Source: Aphrocallistes beatrix (lineage: Eukaryota > Porifera > Hexactinellida > Sceptrulophora > Aphrocallistidae). From it: a stretch of 64,000 bases of DNA. Each line of letters opens with the position of its first letter. Position 1 is the first letter of the stretch. The stretch is taken from NCBI GenBank assembly GCA_963281255.1, contig OY725491.1, forward strand, positions 5,692,857 to 5,756,856, given 5' to 3'. Shown piece by piece: positions 1 to 11,600 of this stretch. A program made the position numbers and the translations under genes. The notes below the pieces were generated by a model that saw only the letters and a program-made list of their open reading frames with translations, was not told where the DNA came from and did not search any database.

Positions 1-1104
1 GTATATTGGTCGGATGAAGGTTTAAGAACAGATGAGATGGATAATGTTACATTTTGCTACACAGACCATCTCACAAGTTTTGCAGTCTTTGTTACGCCTA
101 GAGATTTAGGGCCTGATAATAGAATTGCATCTATCGTCAGTTATGCAGTTGTATCGATCTCATTCATCTCCTTAATCGTATCCCTAGTCCTGTTCATACT
201 TAGCGGTAAGAAGTTCTTCAAGGTAGAGGCAAACATTGTGTATTTCAACTACGGTCTGTCACTAACATTGGCCTTCGGGTTATTCCTATTTGGAATTGAG
301 ACTGGGAAATTTAACGAAATTGTGTGCAAAATCATAGCTTTTCTCCTCCATTACCTCTGGCTCTCTGTGTTTGTATGGACTCTCTGCAATGGAATCTTGA
401 TTATCTATAAACTAACATTAGGTAAGTAACATCGAATTTCTGATTAACGTTTATGTTAAATTGATTGTTATATTATACAATGCATTTATAGAATATAGTA
501 GTTCAATACTTACTGAAACACCTATCTAATCATCCAAAAGTTCAGTTCTCAATTAAAAATTATTTCTTTAGGCATTTTGAGACAACAAAAGATATATCCA
601 TACTTGATAGTATTCGGATGGACATTTCCTATCGTTATTCCAATTATTACAGTCGCGATTAAACATGACAAATACGTAGACACAACTCAACACTGCTTTT
701 TGACGTATGAAGATGGAATTATCTGGGCTTTTATCACTCCAATTATAACTATCATCCTTGTTAATATGGTTATACTCGTTATATCAGTCATTCGGATTTC
801 AACTACCAAATTTGGTTCTGAAAAACTGAAAGAGAAACAAGTGATCAAGGCTGCACTTGTCTCAACTTTAATCTTGACTCCATTACTGGGTATTCCTTGG
901 GTCATCCTCCTACTCAACATCTTCATAGTAGACCCAGTAGTACAGTGGGGTTTCATCATCACCAATGGACTAATGGGAATCTTTTTCTTCTTTGCAATTA
1001 CTATGCGAAACACTGAAGTTAAAAAATTGTTAAAAAAGAAGAAAGGAGAATATTCTCAGATGTCTAGATGTCTAGTACCGAAAATAAACCATCTGGCATT
1101 TTGA
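1..1104 (+). CDS. Receptor A, 3' part: GPS and 7TM of an adhesion GPCR (partial, frameshifted)
   Basis: Only the end of this gene lies in the window. Exon 1-421 starts inside the GPS (HLTSFAVFV, the aGPCR autoproteolysis and tethered-agonist motif) and carries the first three helices; it ends at GTAAGT in phase 1. Exon 572-1200 carries helices 4-7 (FGW in TM4, GIPW in TM6, GLMGIFFF in TM7, then RNTEV, like the aGPCR NxEV end). That exon is 629 nt against 624 in B, C and E: near 1061-1076 the block ATGTCTAG is repeated, a net 5-nt gain, and the frame stops at 1104. The original frame after it is still open to the donor at 1201. The receptor would keep its 7TM but lose its tail. TM2 also has Gly where B and C have Cys (NYGLSL against NYCLSL). 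Sequence error cannot be excluded. Confidence 0.85.
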
Positions 1105-1567
1105 GTAACAAGTTCAAAAGATCTGTGTCACGAGAAACAACAGATACATTATCTCCGTCTCATACAGAAGCTAGTAAGAAAGGAAACTATTTTGCACTTG
1201 GTAAGTAGCTGTAATTAATAATTAATCTCGCTATATATAAGATAATATAGTGGATAGAGATCTTGTTTCTTTGTTTATACTTTCATAATTTGTTTAGTTT
1301 ATCCTTACATTATAATTAAAACAAGCAAAGTGCAGGAGTTATCGAATAGTTTCTGAAATCATTTTTGTCGTGAAAGTATCCTCAAAATTTTCGATTGAAA
1401 ATCAATTGAGAACTATGCAGTAGAGCAGAATATGTTTATTCATTTTGAATAATAAAAATTATTTTGAAAATGGAGATAAATTTTTAATTGTAGATGTTAA
1501 CAAAATATACTTAATATCTGACATAAATTTAATAACAGTGAAAGTTTAAAAAATTATATTCTTATAG

Positions 1568-1935
1568 AGCCAATGGGTACTTCTGAGGTTCAGGATGATG
1601 GTAGGGAAGTCAAATCCCCGACGGGATCACTTTCTTCAAGATATAACACTCCTCCTAGACCAAAGAACCTCCCCAAACCAAAGCCAAAGAGTTCTAGGGA
1701 TGAGTCGGGACAAGATATATGTTACAACATACCAGCAACTGTAAAACCTGATCAAACTAACATCTACGATATGCTGGCACCTAAAGATGCTGAAGGAGAG
1801 AAAGACTCGCCTGAATCTGCCGAGATTCCTGAAGAGAGTTCCTTTAGTGGTTTTGAATATCCGAGTAATGCTACTAAGCAAAATACTGGTAAAAGCGTAG
1901 AGGTAGACAAGAAAGTCTACCAGAGTTTGAACTAA
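1568..1935 (+). pseudogene. Receptor A cytoplasmic tail exon, out of frame after upstream 5-bp insertion
   Basis: Acceptor TTCTTATAG precedes 1568 and the exon enters in phase 1, as in B (12224) and C (22959). It encodes the conserved tail with a proline-rich stretch (TPPRPKNLPKPK), NIYDMLAP and a C-terminal tyrosine (KKVYQSLN). The reading frame is intact through the stop, but the insertion in the preceding exon puts translation in another frame that ends at 1104. The exon is therefore probably untranslated unless another splice removes the insertion. Lack of further damage suggests a recent event. Confidence 0.7.
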
Positions 1936-2628
1936 TAAACTAACTTTGTGCTGACTACAGCATTTCTTCCGACTAACTAATGTAGTATGCAAGAATAAGG
2001 ATATTTTATTTTGAATATTTCCCCAGTGTATATGATTATGTATATTATGACTATTGCTCGCTTTCGTACCTGCATTATTGAGATGTAGTATTTAAATTTT
2101 GTGTCTGCGTTAGACCACTACAAAAATCAAATTCTTTAATACATAAATCAATGTAACAAGATGGATGAAGATTAATAGGAATTATCCCTATATCTGATAA
2201 AATTTACTGACTTTTGAATGTTTTCCTCCTCTTTAAATAATCAAACACCATATTTAGAGCACATTAATTATTTTATTTGAAGATATTGGAGATCTTTTTC
2301 AAAATGGAATGGAGCAGTGCATTTTTCTCATCCAATTTTTGTCGTTACTGAAAGATAGCCAAGCTCGACAAATGAAAGACATAGAGTCGCATCAGGTTGA
2401 AAAATATAGTATATTTAATAAATATTTGTACATCCAAATCTATCATATTTATTGGCTGTAAATTAGATTGTAATGTACACCAACCGAACAAAAGTATTAT
2501 ATCTTTCCCATACAAATAATACTAGATCGAATTTTTTCATGAGAGTAATACGTTCAAATTCAACGAAATACAAAAATCTGATTTCAGATTCAAAATGTAT
2601 ACATTCGAATTAGTCATAATTGAACATC

Positions 2629-3388
2629 TTATATATTAAAATGCTAGGATTTTTTTGTTGTTGTGTGTGTGTGTTTGTCCGAATTGATTGAAGAATTGGG
2701 AAGTCATAGAGATGTGAAAATTGGCGTCTAGGTGTCAAATGATATGAGTACGATTAAGTTCTAACATCTAAGCGAAATTTTCACACCTCTGCAAAAAAAA
2801 TGGAAAACAATTTTTCACACCTTTTCTATACAAAATAAATGACTACACTATTACAATATAAACCATTGTACGACGCTACAATATATCGTCATTGTCATCA
2901 ATACTTCAAAGCCACAACTTATGTTTGATATCTTAAATATATTATAGTGCATGGCAATAAAAAAGATTATGTGCATATTTTCACACCTTTATATACATAT
3001 TTTACATAATTTGATGAATTTTGAAAAATATGCTAGAGACTAGCTTCCAACGGGTGACATGGGGTTTTTAGGGGTGTAGATTTCGAATATCAGATTTTCG
3101 AGTGAGTTTGATAATTAATTTGTTTACTTTTGTTTACAATAGATACATAAAGTAAACAAATCTCAAAGATATGCTAGAAACATGCTTTAAACGGTTGACA
3201 TGTGGTTTCTAGAGGTGTAGATTTCGAATATCATATTTTCGGATCCATATAAGAAATTATTCGTTAACCTTTGTTTACAATATTTATATAAAGTAAAAAA
3301 TTCCCAAAATAGGTTAGATTGAGTAACTTCAGGCGCCCGCAGGGCGACTCTGCGGACACGCAGTGTCCGCAAGCGAAGCGCGCTTGTT
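2629..3388 (+). repeat. R1 interspersed repeat, near full-length copy
   Basis: It starts near 'TATATTAAAATGCTAGGATT', runs through an AT-rich body with two related inner segments (about 3030-3140 and 3165-3300, both with 'ATTTCGAATAT...ATTTTCGGAT'), and ends in a GC-rich module with GCGCCCGC, TGCGGACAC/GTGTCCGCA (a short inverted repeat) and AAGCGCGCTT. Related copies lie at 26023-26440, 39780-40217, 49312-49910 and 56297-57070. No transposase frame is seen, so it is presumably non-autonomous. The class is unknown. Confidence 0.7.
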
Positions 3389-3539
3389 ACTAATAAATTG
3401 CTCAACTCAATGAACAATCTTATCAGCCTGAGCCACCATAGATAACGCATTGCCATCATGTATAGTGATCAAATGGGTGTATGTGGCATAAAGTAGCACT
3501 GATTAATAATTACTTAGTAATCCTTATTATTAGAACTCG

Positions 3540-3838
3540 ATTAATGTATATATATATATATGTATATATATTTATATATATCTATATATCTGTAACAAAT
3601 TGATTGAAGAAACTGTCGGGTGCAGAAAGCTGATTTTTGGCATGTGGGAATCTTTTGGCTATGGCTCCACTAAGTTCTGAGCTATCGATTATAACAGTAG
3701 TACAGGCGTATTTAGAGATGTTATCTCCCTTATAATTAATCAATGTGACCCCAGGCGCCCGCAGGGCGCCTCCGGCGGACACTTTGTGTCCGCCAGCCGC
3801 GCAGCGCAAGCAAGCGAAGCGCGCTTGTCTTATATATT
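3540..3838 (+). repeat. R2 interspersed repeat
   Basis: It opens with 'ACTCGATTAATGTATATATA', passes through 'GTAACAAATTGATTGAAGAAACTG' -type sequence, and closes with a GC-rich module (GGCGCC, GCGGACACTTTGTGTCCGC hairpin, GCGCAGCGCAAGCAAGCG). Related material lies at 60767-60960 and 62700-63123. The GC-rich end resembles that of R1, so the two families may share a terminal module. Confidence 0.6.
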
Positions 3839-4207
3839 ACCTAAAACGCAATGATATTTCTTTGTTTGTCCAGAATTGATTGAGGAACTGGAGGTGCTAG
3901 AAATATGAAATTTGTCACACAGGTAGATAATAATGAGTCTACGATTAATTTCGAAGATCTAAGCGAAATCTTCACACCTCGCCGAGATAGATGACAAATT
4001 GTGCTGACCAATGAAATTCGTTTCTTTTATAATACAATACAATTTTGTATCTTTTATCAATTACATTTTAAAACTGGGCTCTGAGTGTGTAGAGGCATTT
4101 TTTTTCTAGTGGGAAGCCCACTAAAGCCCCACATAATCACTCTCTAGACTCGTACCGTACTTTATTCTCAGCTCCTTAATAATAATCTACTTACGCCGCC
4201 AATGAGT

Positions 4208-4296
4208 GCATAATTATCAACACAATACACTATTATATGCCTTCTAGTTTATATTTTTGATTAGTATTAGCATAAAGTTTTGCTATTGGAGTCATT
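4208..4296 (+). promoter_or_regulatory. Conserved upstream region of receptor B (promoter or 5' UTR)
   Basis: The stretch just before the ATG, including ACTATTATATGCCTTCTAG, closely matches the same interval upstream of C (15316-15402), whereas sequence farther out differs. A core promoter and/or 5' UTR carried along with the duplicated gene is the simplest reading. I cannot place a transcription start. Confidence 0.45.
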
Positions 4297-5662
4297 ATGA
4301 CTCCATCTTTATCAAAAAGGACAGTTCTTTTGTTAATTCTTCTACAAATGGCACTAACAATGGTATACCCGCAAAATCTTTGCCGAAGAACTACTAGAGG
4401 AAAACATTTCATTATTGCATTGCCACAAAACTTTGGAGATAGGCGATCTTTTATAGATCCACATTTGCTAATTATCAGCTTTCACGATAGGGTTACAGAA
4501 GTTAAGATTAACAGCTCATACAGATTATCAGACAACACTTATTTCATGCAAACTGTACTTATTCAACCTATGAGTTTTGTACGGGTAAACATACCAGTAG
4601 AATTAGAACTATTCGGAACAGAGAAAAGTTTCAAGACAATTGAAATTACAGCAGATTTTGAGGTATCTATTAATTCAATTAATTTAAAACGAGGAACTTC
4701 AGATGGTTTCTTGTCAATCCCTACAGCAAATTTAGGCACTCAATATGTTGTTACAAGTTATGTAGGACCTCATAATTCTTTTGATGGAGCATTCTTTACA
4801 ATTATTGGATCTCAAAATGATACAATTGTTTCAGTTCAATTGACGTCTCAAGTTTTTTACGATAACAAACAATATAATCCCGGTGATACATTAAATCTAA
4901 ATATTTCAAAGTATGAAGTAATCCAAATCTTATCAACAAATGATTCAACTGGAAGCATAATTAGCAGTGATAAACCAATAGGAGTTATGAACGGTCATTC
5001 TTGCACTAGTGCTCTGCATTCATTTTGCGATACCCTATTAGAGCAGAACATACCAGTGAGTGATTGGGGTACAAAACATTTCTACTCCACAACTGGAAGA
5101 CAGGATGGAACTTCCATATACCGTATGATTGCCTTCTTTAACGATACTTCATTCAATGTCAATGGTCAAAATATTTCACTAAATTCTGGAAGTTTCAGTG
5201 AGTTCAATTTATCCGGTAATGGACTCATTGTTACTTCAAATCCAGCTTCTATGATTCAGATTTTATTTGAAATAAATAACATTACAATAGATCCATCAAT
5301 TATCCATGTGCCTACTGAAGAACAGTTTGTATTAACGCTAGGATTCGTTACACCTACTCTATCTAATGTGTCATCTTTATTTGAGTTTACCAATTTTGTG
5401 AATGTAATGGTAAAATCTAATGAAAAATCATCTTTAAGATTGAATGGAAATCAGATCAATCATGCAAATGCTTCTCTTCTGCCATTTGTAGTGGACCAAA
5501 GTAAAATAATTGGTTCAGATTATGATTTGCTTGTGTTTCAGCTTTTGAGTGAGGAAAGAGTGTATTACATCACACAAGAATTAACCAACTATTCTCCTAT
5601 GTCTGCAATTGTATATGGATTTGCAAGACAAGTATCATATGGCTTTGTTCCTGGACTTGCAG
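4297..5662 (+). CDS. Receptor B exon 1: signal peptide and IgGFc-binding-type domain
   Basis: The frame opens at MTPSLSKRTVLLLILLQMAL, a clear signal peptide, and runs through a single large domain with the features of the IgGFc-binding protein N-terminal family: an FIIALPQNF start, GTQYVVTSYVG, a SDKPIGVMNGHSC segment with a paired Cys (SFCD), PVSDWGTKHF and a late YYITQELTNYSPM. Many N-glycosylation sequons are present. The frame continues to 5712, but the exon most likely ends at 5662 (CTTGCAG|GTTATA). That choice leaves phase 1 and joins cleanly to the FN3 exon, whereas the extended end fits no acceptor phase and is not conserved in frame in C. Confidence 0.8.
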
Positions 5663-8600
5663 GTTATAAAACATTTATTCATTTTGATTACTCTGTGCCT
5701 AAAGTTAACTAAATAATTTTGTATCGTAATAGAAAGAAATTATACTATTCTGTAAGTACAGTGTGTCCGGAAATTATTGACACTAAACTTTAACTTAATG
5801 CAGTATAAAAATAGTACTTGGAAAGAGTATTATAGTAATTTCAGTATAACTTCATTTATGTATTTTCTTAATATATATACACTGTTTTGAGTCACACTAT
5901 CATATCATGTGATTACCCAGCATCTTTTCTGGAATGCAAACTCATTCTTTGTCTCAGTTTTTGTCAAAATCCCAACCACAGTTTGTTCTATACCGCTTAA
6001 TTTAGTTATAGAAATATCTAAGGATGTACATATCTTGTAATTGTGCAATTCTTGAGGATTTGTTCAAAGGATTCGGAAAGATATAGGCTCTGAAAGTCAG
6101 ATTAGGGGTGTGTCAGTGATTACCCTATAAAAATCAAATTTCTCGAGAGAAAAAATTTGAATTTGAGAAAATATAATTGTATTTGTGGTCAATCCCCACA
6201 AATAGCACTAATTATTAGTTATTCCATTACTTTAAACAAGTTAAGTTCAGAATTGTGAATTTTATGGGCGAAATTCCACTTTTACGTTGTTATTCTCTGC
6301 GAGCGTCAATCACACCCCTAATCTGACTTTCAGAGCCTATATCTTTCCGAATCCTTTGAACAAATCCTCAAGAATTGCACAATTACAAGATATGTACATA
6401 CTTAGATATTTCTATAACTAAATTAAGCGGTATAGAAGAAAACATTGCTATACCATAGCAAACTGTGGTTGGGATTTTGACAAAAACTGAGACAAAGAAT
6501 GAGTTTGCATTCCAGAAAAGATGCTGGGTAATCACATGATATGATAGTGTGACTCAAAACAGTGTATATATATTAAGAAAATACATAAATGAAGTTATAC
6601 TGAAATTACTATAATACTCTTTCCAAGTACTAGTTTGATACTGCATTAAGTTAAAGTTTAGTGTCAATAATTTCCGGACACACTGTATATACTAAAAGGA
6701 TGTATGCACTCAGATGAGATATCGGCGTACTTTTAAAAAGGTTCACTACAAGTATGTCCTATTAATATACAATTCAATAGACTCCCCTTGATAAAACCAG
6801 ATCGGTCAGAGGGTAATTTGATCCGATTAAGCGGAGAACCCCATTAACCCACGATTGCCACAGGAATTTGTTGCATCATATAATTTTGGGGTTACTACTA
6901 TAAATAGAAAAATCCCAAATGCTTCCAAGGGATAATTATTAACCGAAAAAAGTTAGCATGTATTAGCTGTTTTTCGCATGATTATGTTCCTATACAAAAT
7001 GACTCGATTAACCGGTTGGCTCCATTAACCGGTGGTTCTATTAAGCAGAGTATGCTGTATTTCAAATATAAAAATGCATGCATCTATCAAGAATGAAAAC
7101 TAACTAATATAACATTTTGAAGCATTATTAATGTTTTGTTAATTTTTATCAGTTGCCAAAATTTGGTGTCCAAATTGTATCACATTTCTGTAGAATTATG
7201 CTATAGTATGTATAAACAATATTTGCAAACAAATGACTCAATAATAGTACAAATAATCGATCTCACCTGCTATACACTTATTTCTATTCTTATTCTATAT
7301 AATTTCTTTTCGTAAATATAGTACCATTTCCACAACCAAGTCAACCTACTCTTGTTAATGTTAATGGAAAGAATACAGACAAAGTAACGATAGAATGGAA
7401 AGAATACATGTATACTGTATTATACTATTTACTCTGTGTTACAAAATTGAACAACATTGTTTGTGAGAAGAATTTCACAACATCTAACACAACAGTCTTA
7501 ATAGAAGGATTACAACCAGCAACAGATTATTCTGTAACAATTGCTGCAGTAACTGAGACATGTCAAAGTCCGGCAAGTAATCGACTTACCTTTCAAACAG
7601 GTTTGACCTTCAATTTTGTGTTTAATTTATGATGTTATAATATTTGTAAAATACACTAATGATGCTAAAATTGTATATTAAATAGATTGACAGAGATATA
7701 AAATTATTTTTTGCAATGATTGAAACAATATCCTGATGGACAGTATGTATGTGTATTTTCAAAACACAAATTTCTAGTCAAATAATTATAGCAGAAATAA
7801 TTTATGCATAATTGTAGCATTAGTTAGTGATGAAAAAGAACGCGATCATTTTTTTCGATCGTTTTGTGAGGTAGACTACATTTTTTGTTATATTTAATAT
7901 AGAAACTAGGTATTTAGCTGATTAGAATTGATAGAATGACGTGACTCATTGACCATCTTTTCAGCATATCCACAATTTTTAACATTCCTTAAAATCATTT
8001 TATACAAAAAATCGCGATCGTGTTTGAATGATTATTGCTCACACAATCATAATATTCTATGTACTATAGTTAAGTTTATGAGAAACCAGTTATATGTGTT
8101 CTATAGAACTGGTGTTATTAATGTTCCATTTCTAGCATCTTGATGTCAGTCATATGTGTATAGCAATAGCTTTCCTCATTTAATAATTATAAATTATAGC
8201 TCCATTGCGTGTGATTAATTTGAATATATTTTTTCTTTAGATCCACTTCCACAACCGAAAATCACCTCTCCTGTACAAGATATTGATGAGAAAATTACTG
8301 ACATATCTACGTATACAAATTTTAATCTCATTCAAGAATGCACTGCTATAGGATGTCCTGAACCAACTGTGACATGGAGTGGAGATCTGAGTATGAAATT
8401 TGTCAAAGAAAATGTATTGTCAATAAAACCTGGAGATTTAGTGGAAATAGAAGATATAAATCCACTAAGGTTCATTTGTAATGCGACGAATTCTGAAGGT
8501 TTTGATACAAAGATCGTCAAAATATTGGTTAGAATTGATATTTCTGGCATCATTGATGAATTAATTAATGTAACTCATGAACAAGCAACCAATCTTACAA

Positions 8601-11600
8601 ATATTATCACTATCAACACAATTGGTGTTAATTCATCGGCGGAGAATATCACTGAAATACAGGAATTAGAGAAAAATGCAAAATATTTCAAAAATTTAGT
8701 CGGAAAATATCTAAATACAAATGAATTATTGAATAATAATACAGTGATAAATTTGTTGAACACAGCACAAACAATCATCTCCAAAGATAGTGAATTTAAG
8801 AAGGAAGAAATTAAGGTAAGTACCAACAAATACTTATACAATGGACTCCTTTTAATTGGGATTATCGATCTGTACATTTTGGTCTAAGTGAGTAGAGTTT
8901 CCAAGAAAGTATATTTCAACTTTACTTTATATGTAAGTATTGGAGTTGTTCTATTCTTAGCGGATTTTTCGATTAAATTGCCTCCATTAGATAAGCCAAT
9001 GAATAACATTTTTTATCTAAGATATATATTGCAATTTAATATGATGCTATGATCATATTTATACTACGTACATGCATATTAATATTATACAAGTTCATGT
9101 ATTGATTTTATTTGTTATAGTTTGAAGTTCAGAGAGGACAAAATAACATCGCTCCAGCTTCTCCTGTCTTACTCACAACTCTAAACACTGTTGAAAACAT
9201 AGCTTCGAATGCTACTCAAAGATTGGAGGATTCGGAGAGTAATACCAGTTTAATTTATAGAGTTAGGACAATCACAGTGGTTGCACAGAATATTTATCTA
9301 AGTGAAATCGATCCTAAGACACCAGATCTTATAATTCCTAAAGAAGAAAATGGAATTGAGGATGGCATAGAAGAGAGAATTCATATCTCCCCTGAGAACT
9401 TTGAAATACTTTCATCAAATAATCGCAATCTTAGAGTGAGTTAATATACATAGAAGGCATTATTATAGATACAAATTTGCATAAATTTTGATAAACATAG
9501 TACATTTATGCGGTATGTATATTTCGTACAGAAGCAATATGTAAATGCAACTACATATAAGTATGTTAATTTAATATTATTATATTATGTAAATCTAGAT
9601 TGCAACTACAATACTTGACACTACGGAAATAAGGACTGAAACTATGGAAATAAACTCATCTAAGATAATTACTAATATTATTTCATTGGCGATTCCATCA
9701 ATGAGAGATCAGAAGATAATACTTGCAAAACCGGTAAGTTTTCTTACACAGCTCTAATGCAAACTAATTTGATTGGGCATAAATTTAAAATAGGTTTTCA
9801 ATTTTTTCCGTAACAAATCATGTGATTTCTTCCCAAGTTATTTTAGCACTCTATCTCCTCCTTAAATATATATATATATATATATATATATACTGCCTGG
9901 CCAAAAGTATTGGAACACATTCTAATGTGTGCCACTTTTGCCAAAGTGGCACAACCCATTGAATACAATATTAAACAAGTGTAAACATTGTAATATCAAT
10001 AGAAACTGTCCCTCCGACCTCTTCCGCTAAACTTTTGTTGATTTTCTTCAATGGGCCCGTTTCCCTGCCACCTGTGCCACTTATGGCACATGGTGGCACA
10101 AATTAGAATGTGTTCCAATACTTTTGGCCAGGTAGTGTATAAGAAGCTGAACTAACAGAAGTTATTACAAATACACCTCTTTCAAATCTTTTTAGGTGAA
10201 ATTAAATTTTCCCATATTTCAAAGTAACTCCAATAGTACTTTTAAGCAAGCATGCTCCTTTCTCGGTGATGCCTATTGGTCGGATGAAGGTTTGAAAACA
10301 GATGAGATGGGTAATGTCACAGATTGCTACACAGATCATCTCACAAGTTTTGCAGTCTTTGTCACTCCTAGAAATTTAGGGTCTAATAATACAAGTAGAA
10401 TTGCATCTATCGTCAGTTATGTAGTTGTATCGATCTCATTTATCTCCTTAATTGTATCCCTAGTCCTGTTCATACTTAGCGGTAAGAAGTTCTTCAAGGT
10501 AGAGGCTAACATTGTGTATTTCAACTACTGTCTGTCACTAACATTGGCCTTCGGGTTGTTCCTATTTGGAATTGAAACTGGGAAATTTAACGAAATTTTG
10601 TGCAAAATCATAGCATTTCTCCTCCATTATCTCTGGCTCTCTGTGTTTGTATGGACCCTCTGCAATGGAATCTTGATTATCTACAAACTGACATTAGGTA
10701 AGTATTTCCGATATACTAACATTTGATGTCCAAAATATTTAAGAGCACTAAGCATGCTTAAATTGCGAGGCTAATGAGCACTTTGTGTCCGCATGAGGTA
10801 CTTGAGGAATGCCGTATTAATGAGCACCATAATGGAGTGAATCTGTTAGAAATGTTTTTAGCATAGTAGAGTTAAGTAATTGCTATAACTGGATATATTG
10901 GAGTGTATTTATTTTGTTATAATAATGAAGTGACTGTTAACATTTACCGAATGATGGCAATAGACTCACGCTTATAATAAGTTATTTCAAAATTGAATCT
11001 TTAGGTATTATGAGTCAGCACAAGGTATATCCATACTTGATAATATTCGGTTGGACATTTCCTATTGTTATTCCAATTATTACAGTCGCGATTAAACATG
11101 ACAAATACGTGGACGCAACTCAACACTGCTTTTTGACGTATGAAGATGGAATTATCTGGGCTTTTATCACTCCAATTATAACTATCATCCTTGTTAATAT
11201 GGTTATACTCGTTATATCAGTCATTCGGATTTCAACTACCAAATTGGGTTCTGAAAAACTGAAAGAGAAACAAGTGATCAAAGCTGCACTAGTCTCAACT
11301 TTAATCTTGACTCCATTACTGGGTATTCCTTGGATCATCCTGCTACTCAACATCTTCATAGTAGACCCAGTAGTACAGTGGGGTTTCATAATCACCAATG
11401 GACTAATGGGAATATTTTTCTTCTTTGCAATCACCATACGAAACACTGAAGTTAAGAAATTGTTAAAAATGAAGAAAGGAGAATATTCTCAGATGTCCAC
11501 CAGTACCGACCATAAGCCTTCTGGCATTTTGAGTAAGAAGTTCAAAAGATCTGTGTCACGAGATACAGTAGAGACAATAAATCCGACTGACACGGCCGCA

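Larger units (their letters stand above)
1936..4207. other. Spacer between receptors A and B, filled with interspersed repeats
   Basis: No gene is visible. It contains a nearly full copy of repeat family R1 (2629-3388), a copy of family R2 (about 3540-3838), and about 3853-4010 a diverged fragment sharing the 'GTCCGAATTGATTGA' and 'CTAAGCGAAAT' words of R1. Short open frames at 3187-3459 and 3582-3809 lie inside these repeats. Confidence 0.6.

Noticed and set aside
687..1013. Minus-strand frames opposite the TM4-7 exons (also 11120-11446 and 21980-22297)
   Set aside because: Repeated antisense shadows of the conserved receptor exon.
3330..3388. GC-rich hairpin as a possible tRNA or other RNA gene
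   Set aside because: No cloverleaf or tRNA boxes; it is the common end of a dispersed repeat.
3187..3459. Small frames inside R1 and R2 repeats (also 3582-3809, 26250-26468, 60760-60972)
   Set aside because: They follow repeat borders, are not conserved between copies and show no domain.
5663..5712. Extension of the B IgGFc-binding-type frame to a stop at 5712
   Set aside because: C differs here by one base and frame; the phase-1 donor at 5662 joins both genes to FN3.
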